Position numbers and translations under genes: made by a program. Of a stretch of 57,117 bases of DNA, positions 7,828-15,641 are shown in pieces. The notes under the pieces were generated by a model, which worked only from the letters and a program-made list of their open reading frames with translations, searched no databases and had not been told where the DNA came from. Source of the stretch: Gammaproteobacteria bacterium RIFOXYD12_FULL_61_37 (GTDB lineage: Bacteria; Pseudomonadota; Gammaproteobacteria; Chromatiales; Chromatiaceae); NCBI GenBank assembly GCA_001801995.1, contig MGZB01000033.1, positions 1 through 57,117 of the forward strand, in the 5' to 3' direction. The stretch's first letter is position 1, and each line of letters opens with the position of its first letter.

Positions 7828-10679
7828 GCGACAGTATCCACATCCTCGAAGGAGATGGCGGTGAGCTGCACCGCTACCTCCACGTGAGCGACGCCCTGGA
7901 GAACAGCCGTTCCCAGCTTGAGGCCCTGGAGCAGACTCAGGCCGTGGGCGTCTTCCGCAAGCAGATGGACCTGCTGCGCCGCAGGTTGCTCAGCGAGCCC
8001 CAGGCCTTCCGCGACCTCTTCATCGAGGACGGCGCCAACGCCCTCGTCTGGGAGTTCCAGCAGGAGGAGCTGACCCCCACCTTCGTCCGCGCCCTCTGGA
8101 ATCTGATGCTGCGTGACGACGACATGAGCAAGGTGCTGATGCGGTTCATCTGGAACGTGCCGCTCAAGCTCAAGCGCAAGTTCGTCAAGGCGATCGACCA
8201 GCACCTGTCCGACCGCTACCCCATGTTCAAGGGCCTGTCCGAGAACTGGCCGGCCGAAAACTTCATCCCGCCCTATGTGCGCCCGCCGGAGGCGAGACGC
8301 GACGACTTCGACCTGGTGACCCAGGGGTATCTGGGCTACATGAACATCGGCTACACCGCGAGGGAAGTCGAAATGTTCGTCTGGCTCGAAGCCATCCGCG
8401 ACAAGCAGTGCGAGGAACGCCCCTGCGAGGTGGGCGTGATATGCACGCCCGACCCCTCCAAGCCGGCCAGCAAGAAGGGCGGCTGCCCCGTCCAGATCCA
8501 CATCCCGGAAATGCTGGAGATGTTGGGCACGGGCCGCTTCCGCGAGGCGCTCAAGGTGATCGAGGGCTGCAACCCGCTGCCCAACGTCACCGGCCGCGTC
8601 TGCCCGCAGGAGTTGCAATGCCAGGGCGTGTGCGCCCACCAAAAGCGTCCGATCGAGATCGGGCAGCTCGAATGGTATCTGCCACAGCGTGAAAAGGTCG
8701 CCGATCCCGAGGGCCTCGCCGCCCGCATGGCACAGCTTTCCAGCCTGCCCAACCCCTGGGTTCGCGCCGAGAAGCCGCCCATCGCCGTGGTCGGCTCCGG
8801 CCCGGCGGGCCTCATCAACGCCTATCTCCTGGCGGCGGAAGGCTTCCCCGTGACGGTGTTCGAGGCCTTCCACGAGCTGGGCGGCGTGCTGCGCTACGGC
8901 ATCCCGGAGTTCCGCCTGCCCAACGAGCTGATCGACGATGTGGTGCAGAAGATCACCCTGCTGGGCGGCAAGTTTGTCGCCAACTTCGTGGTCGGCAAGA
9001 CCGCCACCCTCGAAGACCTGAAAGAGGCGGGATTCTGGAAGATCTTCGTCGGCACGGGCGCGGGCCTGCCGCGCTTCATGAACGTGTCCGGCGAGCACCT
9101 CATCAACGTGATGTCGGCCAACGAGTTCCTGACCCGCGTGAACCTGATGCAGGGCGCGAAGCCGGGATTCGAGACCCCGCTGCCGGAGGTCCGGGACAAG
9201 CAGATCGCCATCATCGGCGGCGGCAACACGGCCATGGACGCCGCGCGTACCGCCCGCCGTCTCGGTGGCAAGGTGACCATCGTCTATCGCCGGACGATGA
9301 GCGAAATGCCCGCCCGCGTGGAGGAGCTGCATCACGCGCTGGAAGAGGGCATCGAGGTCCGGGAACTGCGCTCGCCGCGCGACTTCGTCGGCGACGACAA
9401 GACGCATTTCGTCACGCACACCAACCTCGAAATCATCAAGCTCGGTGAGCCGGATGCCTCCGGCCGCCGCAGCCCGGTGGTCACGGGCGAGACCGAGCGC
9501 ATGGCGGTCGATCTCGTCATCATGGCGTTGGGCAACTCGCCCAACCCGATCATCAAGGATTCCGAACCCCGGCTCAAGACGACCAAGTGGGGCACGCTCG
9601 ACGTGGGCCGCGGCACGCAGAAGACCTCGGTCGCGGATATCTATTCCGGCGGCGACGCCACGCGCGGCGGCTCCACCGCCATCAACGCGGCGGGCGACGG
9701 CCAGGCGGCCGCGCGCGAAATCCTCGGCGAGGTCGACATGCCTGACACCGAGATCAAGGCGCGGGTGGCCCAGACCCTCGAATACACCGCGCTGGCCCGA
9801 GCGCCCCAGGCCATCGTCGACAAGATCGCCGTGGCCGAAGGCATCGTCGAGTTCGTGGTCAAGGCGCCCATGATCGCGCGCGCCGCCCGCGCCGGGCAGT
9901 TCGTGCGCGTACTGCCGGAACCGAAGGGCGAACTCATCCCGCTGACACTGGCCGACTGGGACGCGAAAGCCGGCACCATCACCCTGGTCATCCAGGCGAT
10001 GGGCGCTTCCAGCATCCTGATGAACCAGATGAATGTGGGTGATGTCTTCACCGGCATCGCAGGTCCCCTGGGACTGCCGTCCGATCTGCACCATTACGCG
10101 GCCAACCAGACGGTGGTCTTCACCGCCGGCGGCGTCGGCCTGCCGCCCGTCTATCCGATCATGCGCGAGCACCTGCGCCTGGGCAACCACGTTACCCTGA
10201 TCTCCGGCTTCCGTAGCGAGAACCTCCAGTTCTGGACGGACCGCGTGGCGAAGCTGAAGGCCGAGTTCGGCGACCAACTCGACGTGATCTACACCAGCAA
10301 CGACGGCAGCTTCGGCGTCAAGGGCTTCGTCACCGGCCCGCTGGAGGAGATGCTCAAGAACGGCAAGCGCAACGGCGACCGCGAAATCGCCGAGGTCGTC
10401 ACCATCGGCCCGCCGCTGATGATGCGGGCGGTCAGCGACCTCACCAAGCCCTATGGCGTCAAGACCGTGGCGAGCCTCAACTCGATCATGGTGGACGCCA
10501 CGGGCATGTGCGGCGCCTGCATGGTGCCGGTGAACCTCGATGGCAAGCTAGTCCGCAAGCACGCCTGCATCGACGGCCCGGAGATCGACAGCCACATCAT
10601 CGACTGGGACAAGTTCCTGCCCCGCTTCAACCAGTTCCGCAAGCAGGAACAGGAGAGCAAGGTCAGACACGGGCTTTGA
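7824..10679 (+). CDS. NfnAB-like fusion: GltD-type FAD/NAD(P) oxidoreductase plus ferredoxin-NAD(P) reductase module
   Basis: This 951-residue protein joins two modules that are separate subunits in NADH-dependent ferredoxin:NADP oxidoreductase (Nfn). Residues 1 to about 190 form an extra N-terminal domain that I do not recognise. About 210-290 is the Cys-rich GltD/DPD-type Fe-S region. Dinucleotide folds follow at about 321 (VVGSGPAGL) and 462 (IIGGGNTAMD). From about 650 to the end is an NfnA-like FNR domain ending in a [2Fe-2S]-type DATGMCGAC motif. It overlaps the PFOR gene by four bases, so it probably passes electrons between the PFOR or ferredoxin and NAD(P)H. Whether it bifurcates electrons is not known from sequence. 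Confidence 0.85.
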   Translation: MSDSIHILEGDGGELHRYLHVSDALENSRSQLEALEQTQAVGVFRKQMDLLRRRLLSEPQAFRDLFIEDGANALVWEFQQEELTPTFVRALWNLMLRDDDMSKVLMRFIWNVPLKLKRKFVKAIDQHLSDRYPMFKGLSENWPAENFIPPYVRPPEARRDDFDLVTQGYLGYMNIGYTAREVEMFVWLEAIRDKQCEERPCEVGVICTPDPSKPASKKGGCPVQIHIPEMLEMLGTGRFREALKVIEGCNPLPNVTGRVCPQELQCQGVCAHQKRPIEIGQLEWYLPQREKVADPEGLAARMAQLSSLPNPWVRAEKPPIAVVGSGPAGLINAYLLAAEGFPVTVFEAFHELGGVLRYGIPEFRLPNELIDDVVQKITLLGGKFVANFVVGKTATLEDLKEAGFWKIFVGTGAGLPRFMNVSGEHLINVMSANEFLTRVNLMQGAKPGFETPLPEVRDKQIAIIGGGNTAMDAARTARRLGGKVTIVYRRTMSEMPARVEELHHALEEGIEVRELRSPRDFVGDDKTHFVTHTNLEIIKLGEPDASGRRSPVVTGETERMAVDLVIMALGNSPNPIIKDSEPRLKTTKWGTLDVGRGTQKTSVADIYSGGDATRGGSTAINAAGDGQAAAREILGEVDMPDTEIKARVAQTLEYTALARAPQAIVDKIAVAEGIVEFVVKAPMIARAARAGQFVRVLPEPKGELIPLTLADWDAKAGTITLVIQAMGASSILMNQMNVGDVFTGIAGPLGLPSDLHHYAANQTVVFTAGGVGLPPVYPIMREHLRLGNHVTLISGFRSENLQFWTDRVAKLKAEFGDQLDVIYTSNDGSFGVKGFVTGPLEEMLKNGKRNGDREIAEVVTIGPPLMMRAVSDLTKPYGVKTVASLNSIMVDATGMCGACMVPVNLDGKLVRKHACIDGPEIDSHIIDWDKFLPRFNQFRKQEQESKVRHGL

Positions 10680-10703
10680 GGGATTGAGGTAGACTGAAAG
10701 GCG

Positions 10704-10733
10704 AAGGGGGACGAGAAATCGTCCCCCTTTTTT
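10704..10733 (+). terminator. Rho-independent terminator of the PFOR operon
   Basis: A GGGGGACGA stem pairs with TCGTCCCCC around a GAAA tetraloop and is followed by six T residues. It lies about 25 bases after the stop of the Nfn-like gene, a textbook intrinsic terminator that separates this operon from tpx. Confidence 0.93.
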
Positions 10734-11039
10734 GCTGTTCTATTTGTTGTTCCCAGGCTCCAGCGTCGCGTATTGTCGGATGGCGATGGCCCTGGCGGGC
10801 GAAGCCGACTGCCTGGTCACCGGTGTCCCCCCACCATTACTCTACGCCTGTTCATTACCCACCAACTGCCGAGGTTGCTCTCCCTGGCAACGGGTTAGAA
10901 TGGCTGAAGCGGGCGAGGAATCGGTTTACCCTACTGCCGCTATCGGGTAATATTAGACTTATTCTACTTCCTGCCAGATCTAGCGCACAGCTTCCAATCA
11001 ACGACCCAATCCGTCATTACAACTCAATGGAGAACAACC
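10734..11039. other. Intergenic region before tpx
   Basis: About 300 bases without a credible gene; the short open frames here do not resemble proteins. The final 100 bases are AT-richer (around 10945-10985) and probably hold the tpx promoter, but I could not assign -35 and -10 boxes with confidence. GGAG lies about 6 bases before the tpx start. Confidence 0.4.
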
Positions 11040-11540
11040 ATGGCTGCAATCACCCTTAAAGGAAATCCCTGCAATACCAATGGCGAGCTGCCGTCCCCCG
11101 GCGCCACCGCCCCTGAATTCGCCCTGACCGCCGCCACCCTGGCCAATGTGGGCCTGGGCGATTACGCGGGCAAGAAGAAGCTGCTGAACATCGTGCCCAG
11201 TCTGGACACCCCGGTCTGCGCCATTTCCACCCAGAAGTTCAATGCCGCCATGGCACAGAAGACCGACTCTGTGGCGCTGGTCATTTCCGCCGACCTGCCC
11301 TTTGCCCAGAAGCGTTTCTGCGGCGCGGAAGGCATCGAGAACGTAGTAACCCTTTCCATGATGCGTGACCGCAATTTCGCCAAGGACTACGGCGTGCTGA
11401 TCACAGACGGCGCCCTTGCCGGTATCTGTGCCCGCGCCGTGGTGGTGATGGATGCGGACAATAAGATCCTCTACAGCCAACTGGTGCCGGAAATCACCGA
11501 AGAGCCCAACTACGACGCGGCCCTGGCTGCCCTGGGTTGA
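11040..11540 (+). CDS. tpx: Thiol peroxidase (2-Cys peroxiredoxin, Tpx type)
   Basis: Reduces hydrogen peroxide and alkyl hydroperoxides in the cytoplasm using thioredoxin. The 166-residue length is normal for Tpx. The peroxidatic Cys sits in PSLDTPVCA and the resolving Cys in RFCGAEGI, both as in the family. The start has a GGAG box at good spacing. It stands alone between a terminator and a hairpin. Its position between two clusters of oxygen-sensitive Fe-S enzymes fits a protective role, but that is inference. Confidence 0.95.
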   Translation: MAAITLKGNPCNTNGELPSPGATAPEFALTAATLANVGLGDYAGKKKLLNIVPSLDTPVCAISTQKFNAAMAQKTDSVALVISADLPFAQKRFCGAEGIENVVTLSMMRDRNFAKDYGVLITDGALAGICARAVVVMDADNKILYSQLVPEITEEPNYDAALAALG

Positions 11541-11564
11541 GCCCATCCCCTGCGATGAAACACC

Positions 11565-11595
11565 GGGATACGGCGCGCTTCGTGCGCCGCATCCC
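11565..11595 (+). terminator. Hairpin after tpx
   Basis: GGGAT-A-CGGCGC pairs with GCGCCG-C-ATCCC with a single A/C mismatch, around a short CTTCG-containing loop, 24 bases after the tpx stop. No T-run follows, so it may be a weak terminator or an mRNA 3'-end stabiliser. Confidence 0.55.
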
Positions 11596-11660
11596 TAGGT
11601 ATTTCCTTATGGAATCGATCAGTAAATCGTATTAGTCATTATGCTCCGTCTCGATGATAA

Positions 11661-11674
11661 TTGACGCTAATCAT
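11661..11674. promoter_or_regulatory. Possible FNR/Anr-type box
   Basis: TTGAC-GCTA-ATCAT matches the FNR consensus TTGAT-N4-ATCAA at eight of ten specified positions. It lies 86 bases before the first gene of the Frd-Kor-Rnf run. Control by oxygen would suit these enzymes, but the match is imperfect and single. Confidence 0.3.
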
Positions 11675-11760
11675 TGTGACGCCCTGCTTTTCCATGTAGG
11701 CGAGGACTTTCCGGCACGAACCGCCTGGAGTGGTCCCTCACCGGAACGATTGGTACCTGA

Positions 11761-12387
11761 ATGAGCAACGATCCGGAAAAACTGATCAGCCTGAGGATCA
11801 ACGGCAAGGACATCTCCGCGCCGAGGTCTCATTCGGTGATTCAGGCCCTCTGGTATGCCGGTTATCCCCGTGTGAAAGGGGTCGGCTGCCTGCAAGGGGT
11901 GTGCGGCTCCTGCCGGGTGCTGGTCCGCCGCGCGGGCAGCAACAAGGTCACCACGGAACTGGGCTGCGAGCTGCTGATCGAAGAGGGCATGGATGTCCAT
12001 TTTCTCATCTATCCCACCCCGCCCCATCAAAGTTACCGGCTGGAAGAGATCCGCAGTTCCTGGGAAGTACAGGCCAAGTTCCACGAGATCTTCCCCGAGG
12101 CCGAGCATTGCCGCCATTGCGCCGGCTGCACCTCCACCTGTCCCAAGGGCATCGACGTGGAGCGCGGGGTCGAGCTGGCCTCCAAGGGGCGTTTCAGCGA
12201 GGCGGGCGAACTCTTCGTCGAGTGCGTCATGTGCAATCTCTGCCAGACCGCCTGCCCCGAGATGATCGCGCCCAATCATGTCGCCCTCTTCTCCCGCCGG
12301 GTCACAGCCTATTTCCACATTCGCCCCTCGAATCTGATCAACCGGCTTGAGCTGATGCGCAAGGGCGGGTTGAAGGTCATCGAGTAG
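11761..12387 (+). CDS. Fumarate reductase/succinate dehydrogenase-type iron-sulfur subunit
   Basis: Electron-carrying partner of the flavoprotein that follows. The 208-residue protein has a plant-type [2Fe-2S] motif (CLQGVCGSC at about 43, with a later Cys in ELGCELL). It also has two CxxCxxCxxxCP motifs (CRHCAGCTSTCP at about 117, CVMCNLCQTACP at about 155), as in SdhB/FrdB and TfrB-like proteins. It has no membrane segment. It is the first gene of a long same-strand run. The start lacks a strong Shine-Dalgarno sequence. A soluble fumarate reductase is the best guess; a general electron-transfer subunit for KorAB is the alternative. Confidence 0.82.
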   Translation: MSNDPEKLISLRINGKDISAPRSHSVIQALWYAGYPRVKGVGCLQGVCGSCRVLVRRAGSNKVTTELGCELLIEEGMDVHFLIYPTPPHQSYRLEEIRSSWEVQAKFHEIFPEAEHCRHCAGCTSTCPKGIDVERGVELASKGRFSEAGELFVECVMCNLCQTACPEMIAPNHVALFSRRVTAYFHIRPSNLINRLELMRKGGLKVIE

Positions 12388-12425
12388 CCCCACCGAACGG
12401 CAAACAGTTTCACCCGGATCGAATC

Positions 12426-14114
12426 ATGGCTAAAGGCATCCCCTACAACATCGCGCTGAAACATTACCGGGCCCAGGCCGAGCGGCCCATGCCGCAGACG
12501 GACTTCGGCGAGGAACTGCTGCGGCAGTACCATCCCGACTACCTGCGCGAGCGCTGTGTCGATCTGACGGTGGGACCCAACGCGGGCGACCCCTGTCACC
12601 GCCAGTTGGCCGAGGTCCTGCAAGGAGACGCGCGCATCGACGAGGCCGATCTGGCCGGTTCCCCGGAGGTCGAGACCGACGTACTGGTCATCGGCGGCGG
12701 CGGCGCCGGTTGTGCCGCCGCCCTCGAAGCCTCCCTGGCCGGGGCCAAGGTCATCCTGGCCACCAAACTGCGCCTGGGCGACAGCAACACGGTCATGGCC
12801 GAGGGCGGCATCCAGGCCTCCGTCGAAAAGGACGATACCCCGCAACAGCACTACGAGGACACGGTCAAGGGCGCCCACGGCGAGCTGGATCGCAGCCTGG
12901 CGGCCCAGATGGTCATGGACGCCCCCGAGGTCATCCGCTGGCTGATCCAGCAGGGGATGCAGTTCGAGCTGGATCAGTACGGCGACCTCATGACCCGCCG
13001 TGCCGGCGGCACCTCCGCCCCCCGCGTACTCTACTTCCGCGACTACACCGGGCTGGAGATGATGCGCGTCCTGCGCGAGGCAGTCTTCAACAGCAACATC
13101 GAGGTCTGGGACTACAGCCCGGCGGTGGAACTGCTTTCCGACGAATCTGGCCATTGCGCCGGGGCCGTCGTCTCCTCCCTCAAGGACTACAAATACATCC
13201 TGGTCAAGGCCCGCTCGGTCATCATCGCCACCGGCGGCATCGGCCGCATGCACCTGAACGACTTCCCCACCTCGAACCACTTCGGCGCCACGGGCGACGG
13301 CCTGGTGCTGGCCTATCGCGCCGGTGCCCGGTTGCGGGACCTGGACATCTTCCAGTACCACCCCTCCGGGCTGGCCTATCCGCCCCATCTGGCCGGGACC
13401 CTGATCACCGAGGGGGTGCGCTCCGCCGGGGCCTACCTCCTCAACGCGGCCGGCGAACGCTTCATCGACGAGCTGAAGCCCCGCGATTATGTGGCGGCGG
13501 CCATCATCCGTGAATGCGCCGAGGGGCGCGGGGTCTATGCGGGCGACGGACAGGGACGGCCTAGTGTCGCGGGAGGCAGGACGCCGGGAGCGACTGACGG
13601 CAAATGCGGCGTCTGGCTGGACACCCCCAGCATCGAGCTGCGTCAGCCCGGCATCATTGAGAAGCGCTTCCCCAAGTTGCTGCACCTGGGGACCAAGTGC
13701 GGCATCGACCCCCGCAAACAGCCGCCCCTGATCTATCCCACCCTCCATTATCAGAACGGCGGGGCGATCATCGACCGGGAGGCCGCCAGCACCGTCCCCG
13801 GCCTCTTCTGCGCCGGGGAGGTCTGCGGCGGCGTCCATGGCCGTAACCGGTTGATGGGCAACTCCCTGCTCGACATCATCGTCTTCGGGCGTCGTGCCGG
13901 ACAGGCCGCGGCCAAGCGGGCCCACGGCTTCGGCCGCGGCCCCAAGAAGATCACCATCGAACACCTGCGGAATTTCCGCCGCGAGCTGATGCTGGCCAAC
14001 ATGCCCCTGGCCCGCAAGAGCCCGCTGCTCTTTCCCGCCTACGCCAAATTCGATGTGGATTCGGACTACGACGGTCTGCGCAAGACCGCAGCGGCGGGGT
14101 TTATCAATGACTAA
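12426..14114 (+). CDS. FrdA/SdhA-family flavoprotein, probably soluble fumarate reductase
   Basis: The 562-residue protein has the FAD fold (VLVIGGGGAGCAAALEA at about 80) and keeps the family's substrate-site motifs: QYHPSGL, ITEGVRS, PRDYV, HYQNGG, GVHGRNRL. Where SdhA/FrdA carry the His that binds FAD covalently, it has SNTVMAEGG, so FAD is probably non-covalent, as in soluble fumarate reductases and L-aspartate oxidase. No membrane anchor genes (SdhC/D) are nearby. With the preceding Fe-S subunit and the following NuoF-like protein it could form an NADH-dependent fumarate reductase. Residues about 376-390 are an in-frame copy of a dispersed repeat that is absent from the family fold. Confidence 0.82.
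   Translation: MAKGIPYNIALKHYRAQAERPMPQTDFGEELLRQYHPDYLRERCVDLTVGPNAGDPCHRQLAEVLQGDARIDEADLAGSPEVETDVLVIGGGGAGCAAALEASLAGAKVILATKLRLGDSNTVMAEGGIQASVEKDDTPQQHYEDTVKGAHGELDRSLAAQMVMDAPEVIRWLIQQGMQFELDQYGDLMTRRAGGTSAPRVLYFRDYTGLEMMRVLREAVFNSNIEVWDYSPAVELLSDESGHCAGAVVSSLKDYKYILVKARSVIIATGGIGRMHLNDFPTSNHFGATGDGLVLAYRAGARLRDLDIFQYHPSGLAYPPHLAGTLITEGVRSAGAYLLNAAGERFIDELKPRDYVAAAIIRECAEGRGVYAGDGQGRPSVAGGRTPGATDGKCGVWLDTPSIELRQPGIIEKRFPKLLHLGTKCGIDPRKQPPLIYPTLHYQNGGAIIDREAASTVPGLFCAGEVCGGVHGRNRLMGNSLLDIIVFGRRAGQAAAKRAHGFGRGPKKITIEHLRNFRRELMLANMPLARKSPLLFPAYAKFDVDSDYDGLRKTAAAGFIND
13553..13594 (+). repeat. In-frame dispersed repeat A, copy 1
   Basis: Core CTAGTGTCGCGGGAGGCAGG followed by a CCGGGAGCGA block, inside the FrdA-like gene and read as PSVAGGRTPGATD. 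Other copies lie at 19187-19230, 21003-21042 and (reverse strand) 25859-25905. Confidence 0.85.
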
Positions 14115-15429
14115 GGCCAAGACCACGGCGAACCTGAATCAGGTGCTGCTCAACCCGGCTTGCCGGGTAGGCGCCGACTTCGACGCCTGGATGGGATATG
14201 TGGGCGGGCAGGGCCTCGAAAAGGCCCTGGAAGACCCGGCGGCGGTGATCCAAATGGCCAAGGAGGCGGACCTGCGCGGCCTAGGCGGCAGCGGCTTCCC
14301 CACCTGGTTCAAGTGGAACGCCATCGCCAACCAGGACGCCTACAGGGATGTAGGCGAGGGGCGTGAGCGGGGAGCGGTAAGCTTAGCAGAGCGGGACAAA
14401 TACCTGATCTGCAACGGTAACGAGGACGAACCGGGCACCTTCAAGGACCGGGTCCTGATGAAGGAGTGCCCCCACCAGTTGATCGAAGGCGCCACCATCA
14501 CCGCCGTCGCCTGCGGCATCAACAAGATCGTCTTCTACATCAATCCTCACCTCACCGCCTGCATAGAGGCCATGGGCCGCGCGGTGGAGCAGTGGCAGGC
14601 CTCCCGCTGGCCGTCCCGCGTCGCGGAAAAGACCGGCCTCAAGATCGAATATTGCGTCAAACCCAGCTCCGGCCACTACATCGGCGGCGAGGAGACGGCG
14701 GCCATCGAATCGGTGGAGGGCAAGTTCCCCTTCCCGCGCGGCAAGCCGCCTTACCCCTCCGACTTCGGCGTCCACGGCTACCCGACCCTGATCAACAACA
14801 TGGAGACCCTCTCCAACGTCCCGCATCTGGTCAGGAACGGGGTGGAGTGGTTCAGAAATCTGGGGATCGGCAACGCGACCGGGACCAAGATCTACTGCCT
14901 GAGCGGCGACGTGCTGAGGCCGGGGGTCTTCGAACTGCCCATGGGCACACCCCTGAACGAGCTGGTCAACAACCACGGCGGTGGTCTGCTGGTGGGCAAG
15001 AAGCTCAAGGCGGTCTTCACCGGCGGGCCGTCCAACACCATCCTCACCCCCAAGGACATCGACGTGCCCATGGACTTCGAGTCCGTGGCGGCACGCCGTT
15101 CGGCCCTGGGCACCGGGGCCATGATCGTGGTCTCCCAGGGGACCGGCATCGTCAAGAAGGTGGCCGAATACATCAGCTTCTTCGCCGCCTCCTCCTGCGG
15201 CCAGTGCCCCTCCTGCAAGACCGGCACCTATTACATGTCCCTGCTCCTGAACCGCATCGGGACCGGCCAGGGGACCCGCGCCGACCTGGACAGCCTGATC
15301 AACCTCTGCAAGATCCTGCCGGGGTCTGGCCGTTGCCACCTGATCAACGGCGCCGTCAAGGTCCTCGACAGCTCCCTGTACCACTTCATGAACGAATACG
15401 AGCAGTCCCTGCTCAAAGTGGAGGGCTGA
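14107..15429 (+). CDS. NuoF-like NADH-binding FMN/[4Fe-4S] protein
   Basis: Likely takes electrons from NADH, or delivers them to NAD, for the Fe-S/flavoprotein pair or for KorAB. The NuoF fold is visible: GLGGSGFPTWFKW (NADH/FMN region, near residue 58), CNGNEDEPGTFKDR, the FMN-associated GGEETAAIES, and the cluster motif SCGQCPSCKTG with a later Cys. The start chosen (MTKAKTTA) overlaps the previous stop by eight bases; an upstream frame extension is unlikely. Between WNAIANQ and KYLICNGN there is an extra stretch of about 20 residues not usual in NuoF. No NuoE or NuoG gene is adjacent. Confidence 0.87.
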   Translation: MTKAKTTANLNQVLLNPACRVGADFDAWMGYVGGQGLEKALEDPAAVIQMAKEADLRGLGGSGFPTWFKWNAIANQDAYRDVGEGRERGAVSLAERDKYLICNGNEDEPGTFKDRVLMKECPHQLIEGATITAVACGINKIVFYINPHLTACIEAMGRAVEQWQASRWPSRVAEKTGLKIEYCVKPSSGHYIGGEETAAIESVEGKFPFPRGKPPYPSDFGVHGYPTLINNMETLSNVPHLVRNGVEWFRNLGIGNATGTKIYCLSGDVLRPGVFELPMGTPLNELVNNHGGGLLVGKKLKAVFTGGPSNTILTPKDIDVPMDFESVAARRSALGTGAMIVVSQGTGIVKKVAEYISFFAASSCGQCPSCKTGTYYMSLLLNRIGTGQGTRADLDSLINLCKILPGSGRCHLINGAVKVLDSSLYHFMNEYEQSLLKVEG

Positions 15430-15462
15430 CGCGCTCAATTCATGCCTAGATTTCTCAAATCT

Positions 15463-15594
15463 AACCGCAAAGGGCGCAAAGTACGCCAAGATTACAACAG
15501 CTTACCTATAGGTCTTCTCAAACCGGATCGATGGGTAAATGAACGATCGCAACCCATCGTTTTTCTTCGTGTTCTTTGCGTCCTTTGCGGTTAA
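15463..15594. repeat. Inverted-repeat element G, short copy
   Basis: An AACCGCAAAGGGCGCAAAG arm at the left and its near reverse complement CTTTGCGTCCTTTGCGGTTA at the right bound about 130 bases in the gap between the NuoF-like gene and korA. The arms match the ends of the longer elements at 18527-18861 and 28384-28610. It is MITE-like, with no open frame inside. Confidence 0.75.
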
Positions 15595-15641
15595 GTGCAG
15601 GATTTAGGTCATATTCAACTTAGGCCTCAAGAGGTTTAGCA

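Noticed and set aside
7725-10277. An 850-codon minus-strand frame opposite the Nfn-like gene
   Set aside because: Same cause: it mirrors a real gene in a GC-rich sequence, with no recognisable domain.
12309-14126. A 605-codon minus-strand frame opposite the FrdA-like gene
   Set aside because: An antisense shadow; the plus-strand flavoprotein has conserved motifs throughout.
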